The notes: generated by a model from the sequence alone, not told the origin. A stretch of 64,000 bases of DNA from Pseudomonas sp. Irchel s3f7 (GCF_900187615.1 NZ_FYDO01000008.1:124001-188000), one strand, 5' to 3'; shown: positions 36,690 through 46,157, numbered from the stretch's first letter. Numbers and translations: made by a program.

Positions 36690-38123
36690 ATGACCCTCTA
36701 CGTCAACCTCGCCGAATTGCTCGGCACACGTATCGAACAGGGCTTCTATCGCCCCGGTGACCGGCTGCCGTCGGTGCGGGCATTGAGCGTCGAGCATGGA
36801 GTCAGCCTGAGCACGGTGCAGCAGGCCTATCGGGTGCTGGAAGACAGCGGCCTGGCGATGCCGAAGCCCAAGTCCGGGTATTTCGTTCCGGCCTGTCGAG
36901 AATTGCCCGATCTGCCCGCAGTGGGCCGCCCGGCCCAGCGTCCGGTGGATATTTCCCAGTGGGATCAGGTGCTGGAGCTGATTCGCGCAGTGCCACGCAA
37001 AGACGTGGTGCAACTGGGCCGGGGCATGCCGGACATCAGCTCGCCGACCATGAAACCGCTGCTGCGCGATCTGGCGCGCATCAGTCGGCGGCAGGACATG
37101 CCCGGTCTGTATTACGACAACATCCACGGCAACCTGGAACTGCGCGAGCAAATCGCCCGCCTGATGCTCGACTCCGGCTGCCAGTTGAGCGCCAGCGATC
37201 TGGTGGTGACGACCGGCTGCCATGAGGCCCTGTCCACCAGCGTTCGGGCGATCTGCGAACCGGGGGACATTGTGGCGGTGGACTCCCCGAGCTTTCACGG
37301 CGCCATGCAGACCCTCAAGGGCCTGGGCATGAAAGCCCTGGAAATCCCGACCGATCCGCTGACCGGGATCAGCCTCGAAGCGTTGGAACTGGCGCTGGAG
37401 CAATGGCCGATCAAAGTCATACAGCTGACCCCCAACTGCAACAACCCGTTGGGCTACATCATGCCCGAGTCGCGCAAACGTGCGTTGTTGACGCTTGCCC
37501 AGCGGTTTGATGTCGCGATCATCGAAGACGATGTGTATGGCGAGCTGGCCTACACCTACCCGCGCCCGCGCACGATCAAGTCCTTCGACGAGGACGGTCG
37601 CGTGCTGCTGTGCAGTTCGTTTTCCAAGACGTTGGCGCCGGGCCTGCGCATCGGCTGGGTCGCGCCCGGCCGCTATCTGGAACGGGTGCTGCACATGAAA
37701 TACATCAGCACCGGCTCCACGGCGCCGCAACCGCAAATTGCTATCGCCGAATTCCTCAAGGGCGGGCATTTCGAACCGCATTTGCGGCGGATGCGCACGC
37801 AATACCAGCGTAATCGCGACATGATGCTCGATTGGGTCACCCGCTATTTCCCGGCCGGCACCCGCGCCAGCCGCCCCCAAGGCAGCTTCATGTTGTGGGT
37901 CGAGCTGCCGGACGGCTTCGATACGCTGAAACTGAATCGTGCCCTGCACGACCAAGGCGTACAGATTGCAGTCGGCAGCATTTTTTCCGCCTCGGGCAAA
38001 TACCGCAATTGCCTGCGCATGAACTACGCTGCCAAACCAACACCGCTGATTGAAGAAGCGGTGCGCAAGGTCGGCGCAACCGCCATCCAGTTGCTGGCAG
38101 AAAGCGCACGACTGACCGACTGA
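36690..38123 (+). CDS. MocR-type PLP-dependent transcriptional regulator
   Basis: This 477-residue fusion has a GntR winged HTH (about 3-70: PGDRLPSVRALSVEHGVSLSTVQQAYRVLE) and a class I aminotransferase fold. The PLP lysine is in SSFSKTLAPG, and NCNNPLGYIMP marks the cofactor pocket. MocR proteins are PLP- or amine-responsive regulators, not enzymes. ATG 36690 starts the GntR homology. Divergent half-site repeats lie upstream. The regulon is unknown. Confidence 0.92.
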   Translation: MTLYVNLAELLGTRIEQGFYRPGDRLPSVRALSVEHGVSLSTVQQAYRVLEDSGLAMPKPKSGYFVPACRELPDLPAVGRPAQRPVDISQWDQVLELIRAVPRKDVVQLGRGMPDISSPTMKPLLRDLARISRRQDMPGLYYDNIHGNLELREQIARLMLDSGCQLSASDLVVTTGCHEALSTSVRAICEPGDIVAVDSPSFHGAMQTLKGLGMKALEIPTDPLTGISLEALELALEQWPIKVIQLTPNCNNPLGYIMPESRKRALLTLAQRFDVAIIEDDVYGELAYTYPRPRTIKSFDEDGRVLLCSSFSKTLAPGLRIGWVAPGRYLERVLHMKYISTGSTAPQPQIAIAEFLKGGHFEPHLRRMRTQYQRNRDMMLDWVTRYFPAGTRASRPQGSFMLWVELPDGFDTLKLNRALHDQGVQIAVGSIFSASGKYRNCLRMNYAAKPTPLIEEAVRKVGATAIQLLAESARLTD

Positions 38124-38180
38124 CTTTTCTCGGAAAACCAGCGTCCATATGCCAACAGCCGCCAATCGGAACGAGCCTAC

Positions 38181-39749
38181 GTGAGCGCCAGACAGCCCCT
38201 GCTTGCTCTTCTGCTACTTGCCTCGTTTCTAGGCGGTTGTGCCAACTTCGACCTTCAGGTTCAACCGAGCCAGGTACTGCCGGCGACGGATTCCGCGTTC
38301 GGTCGCTCGGTCAAGGCGCAAGCCGCGCCTTATCAGGGGCAATCGGGTTTTCGCCTGTTGTCTGACGGTACTGAAGCCTTCACTGCGCGGGCCGAACTGA
38401 TCCGCCATGCTCAGAGCAGCATCGATTTGCAGTACTACATCGTGCATGACGGCATCAGCACACGCATGCTGGTGGATGAAATGCTCAAGGCCGCCGACCG
38501 CGGCGTACGCTTTCGCATTCTGCTCGACGACACGACCAGCGACGGCCAGGACCGCACCATTGCGACCCTGGCAGCCCATCCCAAGATCCAGATCCGCGTA
38601 TTCAATCCCTTGCATCTGGGCCGCAGCACCGGCGTCACGCGAACCTTGGGGCGGTTTCTCAACCTGTCACGGCAACACCGACGCATGCACAACAAGCTGT
38701 GGCTGGCGGACAACAGCATGGCCATTGTCGGCGGGCGCAATCTGGGCGACGAGTATTTCGATGCCGAGACCAACATGAACTTCACCGACATCGACTTGCT
38801 CGGTGTCGGCCCGGTCGCCGAGCAGCTGGGACAGAGTTTCGACCAGTACTGGAACAGCGCCCTGAGCAAGCCGATCGAGGAGTTCCTGTCGGAAAAACCG
38901 ACGGCCAAGGACCTTGAAGAAACCCGCAGCCGACTGGAAAAATCCCTGGCCGAATCGCGCCAACAGAATCACGCGCTCTATCAGCACCTGATGACCTACA
39001 CCACACATCCACGCCTGGACGCCTGGCGCCAGGAACTGATCTGGGCCTGGAATCAGGCGCTGTGGGATGCGCCGAGCAAGGTGCTGGCCGACGGCGAACC
39101 TGATCCGCATTTGCTGCTGACCACACAGTTGGCGCCGGAACTCGATGGCGTCAGAAAAGAACTGATCATGGTCTCGGCCTACTTTGTACCGGGACAACCG
39201 GGCCTGGTGTACCTCACCGGACGGGCTGATGCCGGGGTCTCGGTGAAATTGCTGACCAATTCGCTGGAAGCCACGGACGTACCGGCGGTGCACGGTGGCT
39301 ACGCGCCTTATCGCAAGGCCCTGCTGGAACACGGCGTGCAGCTGTTCGAGCTGCGCCGCCAGCCCGGCGATGAAAGCGGTAGCGGACCTCGCCTGTTCTC
39401 CACCAAATCCTACGGCGAATCCGATTCGAGCCTGCACAGCAAGGCGATCATCTTCGACCAGCAGAAATCCTTCATCGGCTCATTCAATTTCGACCCGCGC
39501 TCGGTCTTGTGGAACACCGAAGTCGGCGTGTTGGTCGACAGCCCGGAACTGGCCGCGAAGGTCCGCGAACTGGCGATGCAAGGCATGGCGCCAGCCCTGA
39601 GTTATCAGGTGAAACTGGAAAACGAACAGGTCGTGTGGACCACCGAAGACAACGGCAACACGCATACCCTGACCCGAGAGCCGGCAGACTGGTGGCGGCG
39701 ATTCAATGCCTGGCTGAGCAATACCGTCGGCCTGGAGAAGATGTTGTAA
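38181..39749 (+). CDS. Lipoprotein phospholipase D / cardiolipin synthase-like protein
   Basis: This 522-residue protein starts at GTG 38181 with lipobox FLGGC (C20), followed by ANFD. It carries two phospholipase D HKD motifs, HNKLWLAD (about 172) and LHSKAIIFD (about 418), and so has a full catalytic pair for phosphatidyl transfer or hydrolysis. Relatives are annotated as cardiolipin synthase C-like. The lipid anchor places it in the envelope. It lies 57 bp after the MocR gene on the same strand. Confidence 0.9.
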   Translation: MSARQPLLALLLLASFLGGCANFDLQVQPSQVLPATDSAFGRSVKAQAAPYQGQSGFRLLSDGTEAFTARAELIRHAQSSIDLQYYIVHDGISTRMLVDEMLKAADRGVRFRILLDDTTSDGQDRTIATLAAHPKIQIRVFNPLHLGRSTGVTRTLGRFLNLSRQHRRMHNKLWLADNSMAIVGGRNLGDEYFDAETNMNFTDIDLLGVGPVAEQLGQSFDQYWNSALSKPIEEFLSEKPTAKDLEETRSRLEKSLAESRQQNHALYQHLMTYTTHPRLDAWRQELIWAWNQALWDAPSKVLADGEPDPHLLLTTQLAPELDGVRKELIMVSAYFVPGQPGLVYLTGRADAGVSVKLLTNSLEATDVPAVHGGYAPYRKALLEHGVQLFELRRQPGDESGSGPRLFSTKSYGESDSSLHSKAIIFDQQKSFIGSFNFDPRSVLWNTEVGVLVDSPELAAKVRELAMQGMAPALSYQVKLENEQVVWTTEDNGNTHTLTREPADWWRRFNAWLSNTVGLEKML

Positions 39750-39765
39750 CCAGCCAATGATCCAT

Positions 39766-39795
39766 TGTGGCGAGGGAGCAAGCTCCCTCGCCACA
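39766..39795. repeat. Perfect REP palindrome (TGTGGCGAGGGAGC arms)
   Basis: Two 14-bp arms with a 2-nt centre lie between the convergent phospholipase and MFS genes. The same arm sequence recurs beyond the other end of the MFS gene. Confidence 0.9.
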
Positions 39796-39807
39796 GTTTG
39801 TTGTTCC

Positions 39808-40953
39808 TCAGGCTGGTTCTGCGGCCGTGCCAAACGCCCCTTGCCGCGACACCACAATCAACACACCCAAGGCCCCGACCGCCATCAACAACGGCAACGC
39901 ATGCCCGCTGATCCACTGGCTGCCCGCACCGGCCAGCAACGGCCCGATCAGGCATCCGATCCCCCAGAGCTGGGCGACGTGCGCATTGGCCCGCACCAGC
40001 GCATCGTCGCGATAACGCTCGCCGATCAGGATCAGCGACAAGGTGAACAGCCCACCGGCACTGGCGCCAAACAACACCCACAACGGCCAGATCAGCAGCG
40101 TATCGATCAGCATCGGAATCGCCAGGCTCGACACCAACAGAACCACCGCACAACCGGTGAACAAAGCACGCCGCGACAGGCGATCTGCCAAGGCGCCAAT
40201 CGGCAACTGCAGGATCGCATCGCCGACCACCACCGTGCTGACCATCGCCAAAGCGATCTCCGTGGTGAAGCCCTGGCGCAGGCAGTAAACCGGCAACAGC
40301 GTCAGGATCATCGCTTCGAACGCCGCGAACAGCGACACCGCCCAGGCAATCGCCGGCAGGCCACGACAGAAAGCAAGCAAGTCGGTCAGGGTCACGCTGC
40401 TGGCCTCGCTGCTGGGCGCGCCGCTTCGACCGAACAACAGGAACGGCGCGCTCATCAACAATCCGACGCCCACCCAAAAACCATAATCGTGATCGGTACC
40501 GATGAAGCCCAGCAACACCGGCCCGGCCAGCTGACTCAGCGCATAGCAGCTGCCATACAGCGCCACCAACCGTCCGCGCCATTGTTCGACCACCAATTGA
40601 TTGATCCAGCTTTCACCGATGATGAAGACGAGGGTCAGGATCACCCCGATCATCAACCGCAACACCAGCCAGATCGGATAGCTCGGAAGCAGCGCCAGCA
40701 AACCAATGGAAACCGCCCCGGCCCACAGACACAGGCGCATCAGATTCGCCGTGCCGAAACGCGCCGCCAGGTGACTCGAGATCTTCGCCCCCAGCAACAC
40801 GCCAACGGCCGGCATCGCCGCCATCACGCCGATAGCAAACGAGCCGTAGCCCCAGCTTTCCAGGCGAAACGACACCAGCGGCATACTGACCCCCAGGGCC
40901 AGGCCAACACTCAAGACAGACGCCAACACGGCGAAATACGTCGCCCAACGCAT
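39808..40953 (-). CDS. MFS transporter
   Basis: This 381-residue, 12-span major facilitator protein (GYGSFAIGVMAAMPAVGVLLGAKI near the second helix, FRLESWGYG loop) belongs to a YcaD-like drug/metabolite group. The substrate is unknown. ATG 40953 has AGGAG at 8 nt; the longer frame starts in a REP element and is rejected. By position it matches PA5311, next to a pauC-type gene. Confidence 0.9.
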   Translation of the reverse strand: MRWATYFAVLASVLSVGLALGVSMPLVSFRLESWGYGSFAIGVMAAMPAVGVLLGAKISSHLAARFGTANLMRLCLWAGAVSIGLLALLPSYPIWLVLRLMIGVILTLVFIIGESWINQLVVEQWRGRLVALYGSCYALSQLAGPVLLGFIGTDHDYGFWVGVGLLMSAPFLLFGRSGAPSSEASSVTLTDLLAFCRGLPAIAWAVSLFAAFEAMILTLLPVYCLRQGFTTEIALAMVSTVVVGDAILQLPIGALADRLSRRALFTGCAVVLLVSSLAIPMLIDTLLIWPLWVLFGASAGGLFTLSLILIGERYRDDALVRANAHVAQLWGIGCLIGPLLAGAGSQWISGHALPLLMAVGALGVLIVVSRQGAFGTAAEPA

Positions 40954-40996
40954 GTACCACGCTCCTGTGGATATTTTTATGTGCAACACAAAGCAC

Positions 40997-41058
40997 TGTG
41001 GGAGCGAGCCTTTGTGGCGAGGGGGCTTGCTCCCTCGCCACAAAGGCTCGCTCCCACA
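40997..41058. repeat. Nested double REP palindrome, 27-bp arms
   Basis: An outer REP type (TGTGGGAGCGAGCC) encloses an inner one (TTTGTGGCGAGGG) in perfect inverted symmetry around an 8-nt loop. It lies between the MFS and aldehyde dehydrogenase genes. Confidence 0.9.
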
Positions 41059-41108
41059 AGGAATCTGTGTCGTTTGGAGGCCTGCTCTACAACAGGCCCC
41101 CTAACGGC

Positions 41109-42602
41109 TTACAACTTGATCCAGGTCGCCTTCAGCTCGGTGTACTTGTCGAACGCATGCAGCGATTTGTCGCGACCGTTACCGGACTGTTTGAAACCAC
41201 CAAACGGAGCGGTCATGTCGCCACCGTCATACTGGTTGACCCACACGCTACCGGCACGCAGGGCGCGGGCGGTGAGATGCGCCTTGGAGATATCGGTCGT
41301 CCAGACTGCAGCGGCCAGGCCATACGGCGTGTCGTTGGCGATCGCGATGGCTTCTTCAGCGCTGTCGAAGGTGATGACCGACAGCACCGGCCCGAAGATT
41401 TCTTCCTGGGCGATTTTCATCGCGTTGCTCACGCCGTCGAAAATCGTCGGTTCGACATAAGTGCCGCCGGTTTCTTCCAGAATGCGCTTGCCGCCAGCCA
41501 CCAGCTTGGCACCGTCGGTGTGACCCGATTCGATGTAGGACAGCACGGTGTTCATCTGCTGGGTGTCCACCAACGCGCCGACGTTGGTCGCCGGGTCCAG
41601 CGGGTTGCCCGGCTTCCAGGTTTTCAGGGCCTCGATCACCAGCGGCAGGAATTTGTCCTTGATCGAACGCTCCACCAGCAGGCGCGAACCGGCGGTGCAG
41701 ACTTCGCCCTGGTTGAACGCGATCGCACCGGCAGCAGCTTCGGCAGCGTCCTGCAGGTTCGGCGCATCGGCGAACACGATGTTCGGGCTCTTGCCGCCGG
41801 CTTCGAGCCAGACGCGCTTCATGTTCGATTCGCCGGAGTAGATCAGCAGTTGCTTGGCGATCTTGGTCGAACCGGTGAACACCAGGGTGTCGACGTCGTT
41901 ATGCAGGGCCAAGGCCTTGCCGACGGTGTGACCGTAACCTGGCAGCACGTTCAGCACGCCTTTCGGAATGCCGGCTTCAACGGCCAGCGCCGCGATGCGG
42001 ATGGCGGTCAGCGGGGATTTTTCCGACGGTTTGAGGATCACCGAGTTGCCGGTGGACAGTGCCGGGCCGAGTTTCCAGCAGGCCATCATCAGCGGGAAGT
42101 TCCACGGCACGATGGCGCCAACCACGCCTACCGGCTCGCGGGTCACCAGACCCAATTGATCGTGCGGAGTGGCTGCGACTTCGTCGTAGATCTTGTCGAT
42201 GGCTTCACCGCTCCAGCTCAGCGCTTGCGCCGCGCCTGGAACGTCGATGTACAGGGAGTCACTGATCGGCTTGCCCATGTCCAGGGTTTCAAGCAGGGCC
42301 AGCTCTTCGGCATGCTGTTTGAGCAGGCCGGCGAAACGGATCATGGTGGATTTGCGCTTGGCTGGTGCCAGACGCGACCAGACACCGGAGTTGAAAGTGG
42401 CACGGGCGTTTTCCACAGCGCGCTGGGCGTCGGCGGCATCACAGCTGGCAATCTTGCCCAGCAGACGGCCATCGACCGGGCTGATGCACTCGAAGGTCTC
42501 GGCGGAGACGGCATCGGTGTATTCGCCATTGATGTAGGCGCGACCTTCGATTTTCAGGTCGCGGGCACGTTGTTCCCAGTCGGCACGGGTCAGGGTGGTC
42601 AT
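41109..42602 (-). CDS. NAD(P)-dependent aldehyde dehydrogenase, PauC/PuuC-like
   Basis: This 497-residue aldehyde dehydrogenase oxidises aminoaldehydes such as gamma-glutamyl-aminobutanal in polyamine breakdown. The catalytic cysteine lies in NQGEVCTAG (about 302), the general-base glutamate in LEAGGKSPN (about 268), and the coenzyme site in FTGSTKIAK. It corresponds to PA5312 (PauC/KauB) by order. It is divergent from a cupin gene across a region with two dyads. Broad-specificity betaine-aldehyde-type activity is also possible. Confidence 0.93.
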   Translation of the reverse strand: MTTLTRADWEQRARDLKIEGRAYINGEYTDAVSAETFECISPVDGRLLGKIASCDAADAQRAVENARATFNSGVWSRLAPAKRKSTMIRFAGLLKQHAEELALLETLDMGKPISDSLYIDVPGAAQALSWSGEAIDKIYDEVAATPHDQLGLVTREPVGVVGAIVPWNFPLMMACWKLGPALSTGNSVILKPSEKSPLTAIRIAALAVEAGIPKGVLNVLPGYGHTVGKALALHNDVDTLVFTGSTKIAKQLLIYSGESNMKRVWLEAGGKSPNIVFADAPNLQDAAEAAAGAIAFNQGEVCTAGSRLLVERSIKDKFLPLVIEALKTWKPGNPLDPATNVGALVDTQQMNTVLSYIESGHTDGAKLVAGGKRILEETGGTYVEPTIFDGVSNAMKIAQEEIFGPVLSVITFDSAEEAIAIANDTPYGLAAAVWTTDISKAHLTARALRAGSVWVNQYDGGDMTAPFGGFKQSGNGRDKSLHAFDKYTELKATWIKL

Positions 42603-42729
42603 GCGAGTGTCCTCCTCTTATTGAATACGACACCCGCGTTCTTCGCGGGCGCTGTCAGGAATTCTGCCCGGCCAGCCTGCTTTTTCGGCCCAAGGCAACC
42701 GTCACCCTAAACCAGCGGCGGGTGAAGTT

Positions 42730-42786
42730 TCAATATATTTGACACAACACCGGCAAACGGCCTTGCGATGTTCATTTTAATAAACA
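42730..42786. promoter_or_regulatory. Two dyads in the dehydrogenase-cupin divergent region
   Basis: TCAA-TATAT-TTGA (42730-42742) and TGTTnATT-TT-AATnAACA (42769-42786) are symmetric and AT-rich in a GC-rich genome. They suggest operators for a divergent-gene regulator, with the PauR-like protein a candidate. Confidence 0.4.
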
Positions 42787-42839
42787 TAGACTTTGGGCTG
42801 ACCTACCAACTCGCGCCGTATTTACGGGGGATAACAACA

Positions 42840-43202
42840 ATGAACATCCAGAACGTCGTCGACTTCAGCCAGGCCACCACCGAACCTGAACGCTACCGCC
42901 CAGACGCGGCCAAAGTGCTCAAGGGCGATCCTGAGCAAACCTTGTACAACCACTACAACAGCCCGTGCGGCCAACTGAACGCCGGGGTGTGGGAAGCGGA
43001 AACCGGGCAATGGATGGTGAACTTCACCGAACACGAATACTGCGAAATCGTGCAGGGGGTTTCGGTGCTGCGAGATAGCGAGGGCAACGCCAAGACCTTG
43101 CGCGTGGGCGATCGTTTCGTAATCCCGGCCGGGTTCAAAGGGACGTGGGAAGTGCTGGAGCCGTGCCGCAAGATCTACGTGGCGTTTGAACAGAAAGCCT
43201 GA
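42840..43202 (+). CDS. Cupin domain protein (DUF861/cupin_3)
   Basis: This 120-residue single-domain cupin (TGQWMVNFTEHEYCEIVQG, then VGDRFVIPAGFKGTWEV) resembles the (S)-ureidoglycine aminohydrolase-type cupin_3 family that often accompanies polyamine and amino acid catabolism. Catalysis is unproven. ATG 42840 has GGGGGA at 8 nt; an upstream ATG at 42768 falls in the control region. Confidence 0.88.
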   Translation: MNIQNVVDFSQATTEPERYRPDAAKVLKGDPEQTLYNHYNSPCGQLNAGVWEAETGQWMVNFTEHEYCEIVQGVSVLRDSEGNAKTLRVGDRFVIPAGFKGTWEVLEPCRKIYVAFEQKA

Positions 43203-43310
43203 GATTCGCAATAACTATATACCGCACCAGGCAGCCTTTTCGGTTGGATCATTCACAGGCGCTTCGAAGGACGAAGCGCCTCGATTGATCACTCACCGCA
43301 AGGAAGCAAC

Positions 43311-43532
43311 ATGCCAAACGCAACCACCTACACCGACAAGCAGGTACTTGACCTGATCAACTCCATTGTCGGCTCGCCTTACTCCGAAGAACTGCGCCAA
43401 CAGGTCGAAGACACAACCGGTCGCCCTACTCGCCCGTGGGGCAACTACGTCGCGACCTACGACTCCCGCGCAGAACGCATCAACCTGAACGTCAACGAAA
43501 AGGACATCATCATTTCCATTTACTTCGGCTGA
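43311..43532 (+). CDS. Small protein resembling peptidase inhibitor family I78
   Basis: This 73-residue protein with no signal peptide has a C-terminal pattern (RAERINLNVNEKDIIISIYFG) like the I78/potato-inhibitor-type fold, in which D/E-rich strands end the domain. An AAGGAAG lies before the ATG. It ends just ahead of a bidirectional terminator. A protease-inhibitor role is an inference from weak resemblance. Confidence 0.7.
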   Translation: MPNATTYTDKQVLDLINSIVGSPYSEELRQQVEDTTGRPTRPWGNYVATYDSRAERINLNVNEKDIIISIYFG

Positions 43533-43564
43533 TCCTTTCGCCCTGACGTAAGGCGCAAAAACAA

Positions 43565-43597
43565 AAAAGGCCCGTATCTCGCGATACGGGCCTTTTT
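43565..43597. terminator. Bidirectional terminator, I78-like gene / rpmG
   Basis: A GCCCGTATC...GATACGGGC hairpin is flanked by A and T runs, so it serves the convergent I78-like gene and the rpmBG operon. The 22-nt palindrome recurs inverted after crc. Confidence 0.9.
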
Positions 43598-43616
43598 CGT
43601 AAGAGGGAAAAATCAA

Positions 43617-43772
43617 TTACTTGATTTTGCCTTCTTTGTAGATCACGTGCTTGCGAACAACCGGATCAAATTTCTTGATCTCGAGTTTGTCCGGAGTAGT
43701 GCGCTTGTTCTTGTCGGTAGTGTAGAAGTGACCAGTACCGGCGCTCGAAATCAAACGAATCAATTCACGCAT
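43617..43772 (-). CDS. rpmG: 50S ribosomal protein L33
   Basis: This 51-residue L33 begins [17 protein letters not shown] and ends [19 protein letters not shown]. It has no zinc-ribbon cysteines, so it is the C-minus type. It lies 11 bp after rpmB in the same operon. It was too short for routine ORF lists and was read directly from the sequence. Confidence 0.97.
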   Translation of the reverse strand: MRELIRLISSAGTGHFYTTDKNKRTTPDKLEIKKFDPVVRKHVIYKEGKIK

Positions 43773-43783
43773 GATTAGCTCCC

Positions 43784-44017
43784 TTAGATCTTGCCAGCTT
43801 TGCGGATTTCGGCCAGAACGACAGTGATGCCGCGCTTGTCGATGATACGCATGCCTTTGGCAGATACGCGCAGACGCACGAAACGTTTCTCTTCTTCAAC
43901 CCAGAAGCGGTGATGCTGCAGGTTCGGCAGGAAACGACGACGGGTTTTGTTGTTTGCGTGGGAAATGTTATTCCCAGTCACCGGACCCTTACCGGTAACT
44001 TGACAGACTCTAGACAT
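43784..44017 (-). CDS. rpmB: 50S ribosomal protein L28
   Basis: This 77-residue L28 has the conserved start [20 protein letters not shown] and the [16 protein letters not shown] core. It is the first gene of rpmB-rpmG. It is expected to be growth-rate controlled; the long upstream region holds a hairpin that may matter. Confidence 0.97.
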   Translation of the reverse strand: MSRVCQVTGKGPVTGNNISHANNKTRRRFLPNLQHHRFWVEEEKRFVRLRVSAKGMRIIDKRGITVVLAEIRKAGKI

Positions 44018-44462
44018 GCCTCAGCCCTCTAAACCACATGCCCAACCCGGCATGGGTTGGCCGCTTAATCTCTCAGTCATTTGGCGCCAGGCGCCGCGTT
44101 TCTTTAAGGGTCTTACCGGCTACACCTACAAACGAAGGAACCGGGCCCCTAGAAAAGAGCGCTGCTTTATACCAGAAAGACTAGAGAGCAACAACATTCG
44201 CTGTGCGTTGAATTAACAAAAAGCCCATTTTTCGAGCGCCAAGGGCTTTGGACAAAGGCTATCGCCGATGTCGACCACTCGTCGCAGAGAATCGACCAGC
44301 CTGCCAATCGAGGCCAATCCAGAACCACTGCACAGCAAAATCAGGCGCCATACTCCCCCGAAAATGAAAAAGGAGATAGTCATTTGCAATAGAGCCCACT
44401 AGGGTAAGCCTTTTCCAGACTGCACTTGCAGATGGGCCTTCGATCTGTAAAGGAATCCGACC
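44018..44462. other. Divergent region rpmB / dppA-like gene
   Basis: No gene is seen in these 445 bp. A hairpin AAAGCCC...GGGCTTT (44220-44249) followed on the minus strand by TTTTTG resembles a terminator upstream of rpmB. The right part should hold the promoter of the peptide-binding protein gene. Confidence 0.45.
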
Positions 44463-46049
44463 ATGCGCCTCGCTGCCCTACCGCTGTTGCTTGCCCCTTT
44501 ATTGCTGAGCCCGCTGGCCCAGGCCGCCGCCCTGAGCGTCTGCACCGAAGCCAGTCCGGAAGGGTTCGACGTGGTGCAATACAACTCGCTGACCACCACC
44601 AATGCCTCGGCCGACGTGCTGATGAACCGCCTGGTGGACTTCGACACCGCCAGCGGCAAAGTGGTCGCCGGTCTCGCCGACAGCTGGGAGGTCAGCCCTG
44701 ACGGCCTGATCTACGTCTTCAAGTTGCACCCGCAGGTGAAGTTTCATCGCACCGAATACTTCTCCCCCACGCGCGATGTCACTGCCGAAGACGTCATTTT
44801 CAGCTTCGACCGCATGCTCGATCCCGCCAATCCATGGCACAAGGTTGCCCAGAGCGGCTTCCCGCATGCGCAATCGATGCAATTACCTGCGCTGATCAAG
44901 AAGATCGACGCCCTCGACCCACTGACCGTACGCTTCACGCTCGACCACCCGGACTCGACGTTCCTACCGACCCTGAGCATGGGCTTCGCCTCGATCTATT
45001 CGCTCGAGTATGCCGACAAACTGCTCAAGGCCGGCACACCGGAGAAACTCAACAGCCAACCCATCGGCACCGGCCCGTTTGTCTTCACTCGATTCCAGAA
45101 AGACGCCTCGATCCGCTACAAGGCCAACGCCGACTATTTCCGTGGCAAACCTTCCGTCGATCCGCTGATCTTCGCCATCACCCCGGACGCCAATGTGCGT
45201 TTGCAGAAATTGCGCCGTAACGAATGCCAGATTGCCCTGTCGCCCAAACCGCTGGACGTACAAGCCGCGCTGAAAGAACCGACGCTGAAAGTGGAAAAAA
45301 CTGACGCCTTCATGACCGCGTTCGTCGCCCTCAACAGCCAGCATCCACCGCTGGACAAGCCTGAAGTGCGTCAGGCGATCAACCTCGCCTTCGACAAGGC
45401 CAACTACGTCAAAGCCGTGTTCGAAGACACCGCGGAGCCCGCCAATGGCCCGTATCCGCCCAATACCTGGAGCTACGACAAGAGCTTGCCGGGCTACCCC
45501 CATGATGTGCAGAAAGCCAAGGCATTGATGGCCAAGGCCGGGCTCAAGGACGGTTTTCAGACCACGATCTGGACCCGTCCGTCGGGCAGCCTGCTCAACC
45601 CCAATCCAAGCCTCGGCGCCCAACTGCTGCAAGCCGATCTCGCGGAAATCGGCATCCAGGCCGAAATTCGGGTGATCGAATGGGGCGAACTGATCCGCCG
45701 TGCCAAGGCCGGCGAGCACGACATCCTGTTCATGGGCTGGGCCGGCGACAACGGTGACCCGGACAACTTCCTCACGCCGCAGTTTTCCTGCGCCGCGCTC
45801 AAGTCCGGCACCAATTTCGCCCGCTACTGCAATCCAGACCTGGACAAGCTGATCAGCGCCGGCAAGACCACCGGCGAGCAAGGTGTGCGCACCAAACTTT
45901 ACGAACAGGCGCAGACGCAGATTCAGCAGCAGGCATTGTGGTTGCCGCTGGCGCATCCGACCGCCTTCGCCCTGACGCGCAAGGATGTCGAGGGTTATTC
46001 AGTGAGCCCGTTCGGGCGGCAGGACTACTCGAAGGTTGACCTGAAGTAA
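44463..46049 (+). CDS. Peptide ABC transporter substrate-binding protein, DppA-like
   Basis: This 528-residue periplasmic binding protein of family 5 has a signal peptide ending near AQAAALSV. Family segments include FDVVQYNSLT, GLADSWEVSPDG and GPFVFTRFQKD. It delivers di- or oligopeptides to a Dpp-type ABC permease. The permease genes are not adjacent, as for the orphan PA5317. A single cysteine pair (VCTEAS plus a later C) may form a disulphide as in DppA. Confidence 0.92.
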   Translation: MRLAALPLLLAPLLLSPLAQAAALSVCTEASPEGFDVVQYNSLTTTNASADVLMNRLVDFDTASGKVVAGLADSWEVSPDGLIYVFKLHPQVKFHRTEYFSPTRDVTAEDVIFSFDRMLDPANPWHKVAQSGFPHAQSMQLPALIKKIDALDPLTVRFTLDHPDSTFLPTLSMGFASIYSLEYADKLLKAGTPEKLNSQPIGTGPFVFTRFQKDASIRYKANADYFRGKPSVDPLIFAITPDANVRLQKLRRNECQIALSPKPLDVQAALKEPTLKVEKTDAFMTAFVALNSQHPPLDKPEVRQAINLAFDKANYVKAVFEDTAEPANGPYPPNTWSYDKSLPGYPHDVQKAKALMAKAGLKDGFQTTIWTRPSGSLLNPNPSLGAQLLQADLAEIGIQAEIRVIEWGELIRRAKAGEHDILFMGWAGDNGDPDNFLTPQFSCAALKSGTNFARYCNPDLDKLISAGKTTGEQGVRTKLYEQAQTQIQQQALWLPLAHPTAFALTRKDVEGYSVSPFGRQDYSKVDLK

Positions 46050-46069
46050 CCGCCACACCCCACAACGTG

Positions 46070-46157
46070 CAGGAGCCGGCTTGCTGGCGATAGCGTCGTC
46101 AGGTTCAGCACCTAAGCTGGATCCGATGGCCTCATCGCCAGCAAGCCGGCTCCTACA
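46070..46157. repeat. REP pair (GGAGCCGGCTTGCTGGCG type)
   Basis: Inverted REP copies lie between the convergent peptide-binding protein and radC genes. Confidence 0.8.

Noticed and set aside
36660..38165. A 501-codon minus-strand ORF opposite the MocR gene
   Set aside because: The sense frame contains complete GntR and aminotransferase motifs; the antisense product is histidine/glutamine-rich noise.
39757..41460. A 567-codon plus-strand ORF opposite the MFS gene
   Set aside because: It spans REP elements and two gene ends, and its Gln/Arg-rich composition is typical of a GC-rich shadow frame.
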